Source of the DNA: Lentisphaeria bacterium UBA7640
GTDB taxonomy: Bacteria > Verrucomicrobiota > Lentisphaeria > Victivallales > Victivallaceae
DNA: 33,271 nt
NCBI GenBank assembly: GCA_002483765.1
Contig: DLIO01000102.1
Coordinates: forward strand, 1-33,271
Direction: 5' to 3'
Under the pieces are notes generated by a model that was not told the DNA's origin, made no database searches, and saw only the letters and a program-made list of their open reading frames with translations. Below, piece by piece: positions 31,726 to 33,271 of this stretch. Made by a program: the position numbers and the translations under genes. Position 1 is the first letter of the stretch; every line of letters begins with the position of its first letter.

Positions 31726-32826
31726 ATGTTATTGTATCAGAAAATCAGTAAAGATATCCGTCATTCAGTGGACAGTGGTGACTTGGGCCCAGGCGCCAAA
31801 ATACCATCGGTAAATGACTTGCGTCAGGATTATGGCGTCAGTCATATAACCGCGCTTCGGGTTTATAAAGAATTAACCGACGCCAATTATATCCAAAAAC
31901 TCCCTGGTAAAGGATATTTCGTACGTGAGCGTTTCTTAAAAAAAACAGTGATAACTGGTACAATCGGCTGTTTTGTCCGGCCTCTGCGCGAATATCGCAT
32001 TGAGGATAATTATTTCAATGACATAAATTACGGCATCCAATCAGAGTGTTGTGCCAGACGCATCAATCTTTTCCGCTCCCACGCGCTTGGGGGCTTGTAT
32101 CAAAAAACTCCCACCGATGAGGGATTGTCTGAGATTAAACGCGCTATGCTAAATATTGCCGATCAAGTTGATGGCTTTTTAGTTGATGAAAGAATACCAG
32201 ACCCAATCATCAGTGAAGTGATCGAAGAAACTAACAAGCCTGCACTTATCGTTAATCGACGTTCCGAATTGGAGATTGATGCAGTTGGTCCTGCTGACCG
32301 CCAAGGAATGCTAGACGCGTTGGAAAAAATATCCAGAATGGGTTATAATCAATTTGTCTTTTGCTCTACAGAACCTAGCGATTCCCGTCTACTTGCACCC
32401 CGTTACGAAGCATTTAAAGAATTTACCAAAATTAATAAAATTGATAAAGCCAATGTAAACATTATTAATAACTGTAATATAAGACCATGGAGCGAAAGCG
32501 CACTTGCTATTGAAAAAATTATTCGCAAGAAAGCAATCAACGATAAAATATTAATTGTTTCGGCAGCCGACAGTTTTGCTCGTGGCCTGACGTCTATCTT
32601 ATTGACTTCAGAATTTAAATTAAAAGAGGATTTTGGAATTTGTGGCTTCAATGGTTTGGGGTACGCCAATAACTTTAAACCTCAGCTCAGCACTGTTGAC
32701 GTAAATCCGGTAAAGATAGGGACAATGGCGGTTGATATATTAATGTCGCGTATTTCTCGCGAACAATATTTGAAACCAACATATCATTCTCCAGATGCCA
32801 TATTCATCTTTGGAGAAACTGTATAA
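31726..32826 (+). CDS. GntR-type DNA-binding / LacI-type sugar-sensing transcription regulator
   Basis: 366 aa. Residues ~1-67 are a GntR winged helix: LLYQKISKDIRHSVDSGDLG, GAKIPSVNDLRQDYGVSHIT (helix-turn-helix) and LPGKGYFV (wing). Residues ~75-366 fit a LacI/periplasmic-binding-protein sensor domain: TIGCFVRP at its start, ADQVDGFLVDERIP, PALIVNRR, IGTMAVDILMSRI and FGICGFNGLGYANNFKPQLSTVDV, the usual LacI C-terminal block. This GntR-LacI architecture is known from arabinose repressors such as AraR; the effector here is probably a carbohydrate but is unknown. The start has only a weak TAGGT upstream. A perfect promoter and a palindromic operator precede it, and a prepilin-like ORF follows. 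Confidence 0.87.
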   Translation: MLLYQKISKDIRHSVDSGDLGPGAKIPSVNDLRQDYGVSHITALRVYKELTDANYIQKLPGKGYFVRERFLKKTVITGTIGCFVRPLREYRIEDNYFNDINYGIQSECCARRINLFRSHALGGLYQKTPTDEGLSEIKRAMLNIADQVDGFLVDERIPDPIISEVIEETNKPALIVNRRSELEIDAVGPADRQGMLDALEKISRMGYNQFVFCSTEPSDSRLLAPRYEAFKEFTKINKIDKANVNIINNCNIRPWSESALAIEKIIRKKAINDKILIVSAADSFARGLTSILLTSEFKLKEDFGICGFNGLGYANNFKPQLSTVDVNPVKIGTMAVDILMSRISREQYLKPTYHSPDAIFIFGETV

Positions 32827-32894
32827 ATGATAAAACAAAAATATTAAACAAAAAAAATAAATCAGATTAACCTTAATATAAGGATGATAAAAAA

Positions 32895-32933
32895 ATGAAA
32901 CACATTATCGACTCAATAAACGCAGTAGCTTAA
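32895..32933 (+). CDS. Possible 12-codon small ORF
   Basis: MKHIIDSINAVA followed by TAA, with AAGGA about ten bases upstream of the ATG, in the 271-base gap between the regulator and the prepilin-like ORF. It has a reasonable ribosome site but no other support. The rest of this gap is AT-rich; a 7-bp inverted repeat CTGAAAA/TTTTCAG lies near 32981-32997 without a T-run. Confidence 0.2.
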   Translation: MKHIIDSINAVA

Positions 32934-33097
32934 CCATGGAGACATTATTATGACATAGAAAATTACTCGATCATATAGGTCTGAAAAATATTTTCAGAAA
33001 AATTAACTCCTAAACCATTGCAAACAAAAATTTCCCAAAAAAATAACCTTAGAATCCTGAATTATTAACAGGGTTATCACCATTAAAGGATAAAATC

Positions 33098-33271
33098 ATG
33101 AACTTCATCAAAAATATTACCAATAGAAAGAACAACAACAAAAGTCATAAATCGTTCATAGTCAATAAATTCACTCTTGTCGAACTCCTCATAACGATTG
33201 CTATTATAGCAATCCTTGCTGCAATGCTGTTACCAACATTGAATAAAGCGGTTCTTCTGCATTTGATGTAA
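33098..33271 (+). CDS. Prepilin-type N-terminal domain protein, cut short at the window end
   Basis: 57 codons then TAA in the last three bases of the window. A basic, Asn-rich leader of 24 residues ending NK, then FTLVELLITIAIIAILAAM with LLPTLNKA: the type IV prepilin/pseudopilin cleavage and N-methylation motif with its conserved Glu at +5 and hydrophobic helix. AAGGA lies seven bases before the ATG. Family members normally run on for 150 residues or more after LNKA; here the sequence turns into VLLHLM and stops. So it is a frameshifted or decayed copy, or a misassembled contig end. In Lentisphaerota such proteins are very numerous and often sit beside sugar-related regulators and hydrolases, as here. 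Confidence 0.75.
   Translation: MNFIKNITNRKNNNKSHKSFIVNKFTLVELLITIAIIAILAAMLLPTLNKAVLLHLM

Noticed and set aside
32981..32997. CTGAAAA/TTTTCAG inverted repeat as a terminator of the regulator gene.
   Set aside because: It is about 155 bases past the stop, short, AT-rich and followed by A, not T.

Overview
This window looks like one whole contig of a bacterial chromosome, probably from the Lentisphaerota (Victivallales/Oligosphaerales-like), although no rRNA or other phylogenetic marker was available to prove it. The clues are the last gene, which starts with a prepilin cleavage sequence of the kind found in very many copies in Lentisphaerota; a GntR/LacI hybrid regulator directly upstream of it; and AT-rich intergenic DNA carrying degenerate 'AACCACGAA'-type repeats. 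Both ends look repetitive (9-bp tandem repeats at 1-93, prepilin leader at 33098-33271), as expected where an assembly breaks. There is no phage, IS element, CRISPR array, rRNA or tRNA that I can see. The content is mostly housekeeping and biosynthetic.

Layout. 96-2132 (minus): glycosyltransferase, xseB and a PIG-L/LmbE deacetylase. 2327-5542 (plus): secreted 5'-nucleotidase-type phosphoesterase, then a cupin gene overlapping a lysA-like decarboxylase. 5715-13730 (minus): the translation/RNA cluster nusA-infB-rbfA-nrnA-truB followed by two unrecognised genes; a terminator-like hairpin sits in the nusA leader. 14024-20459 (plus): small lipoprotein with a strong terminator, queE-queC (preQ0 synthesis), a Sel1-repeat lipoprotein, a DUF815-like ATPase and murD. 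20594-27298 (plus): a complete trpE-G-D-C-F-B-A operon. 27464-27832 (minus): queD. 28046-31031 (plus): trxB, then a cobalamin riboswitch controlling a BtuCD-type ABC importer. 31032-31725: repeat-rich intergenic DNA ending in a strong promoter with a palindromic operator. 31726-33271 (plus): GntR/LacI regulator and a truncated prepilin-like ORF.

The most notable system is upstream of trpE. A 17-codon leader ORF (20655-20708) has three consecutive Trp codons and its own Shine-Dalgarno. It is followed by a 13-bp intrinsic terminator with a T7 tail (20744-20779). The last four sense codons and the first base of the stop codon can form a contiguous 12-bp antiterminator (20695-20706 with 20745-20756) against the 5' arm of that terminator. 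This is the complete logic of ribosome-mediated trp attenuation, in compact form.

A second new-looking element is a 31-bp palindromic intergenic repeat present four times (8694, 22313, 27349, 31266), always AATT-NN-core-NN-AATT with an invariant 19-base GC-alternating core; one copy lies inside the trp operon. Other points: a 12-codon minicistron coupled to the cobalamin transporter permease, the putative nusA leader attenuator, and a near-perfect 20-bp palindrome at the start site of the GntR-type regulator.
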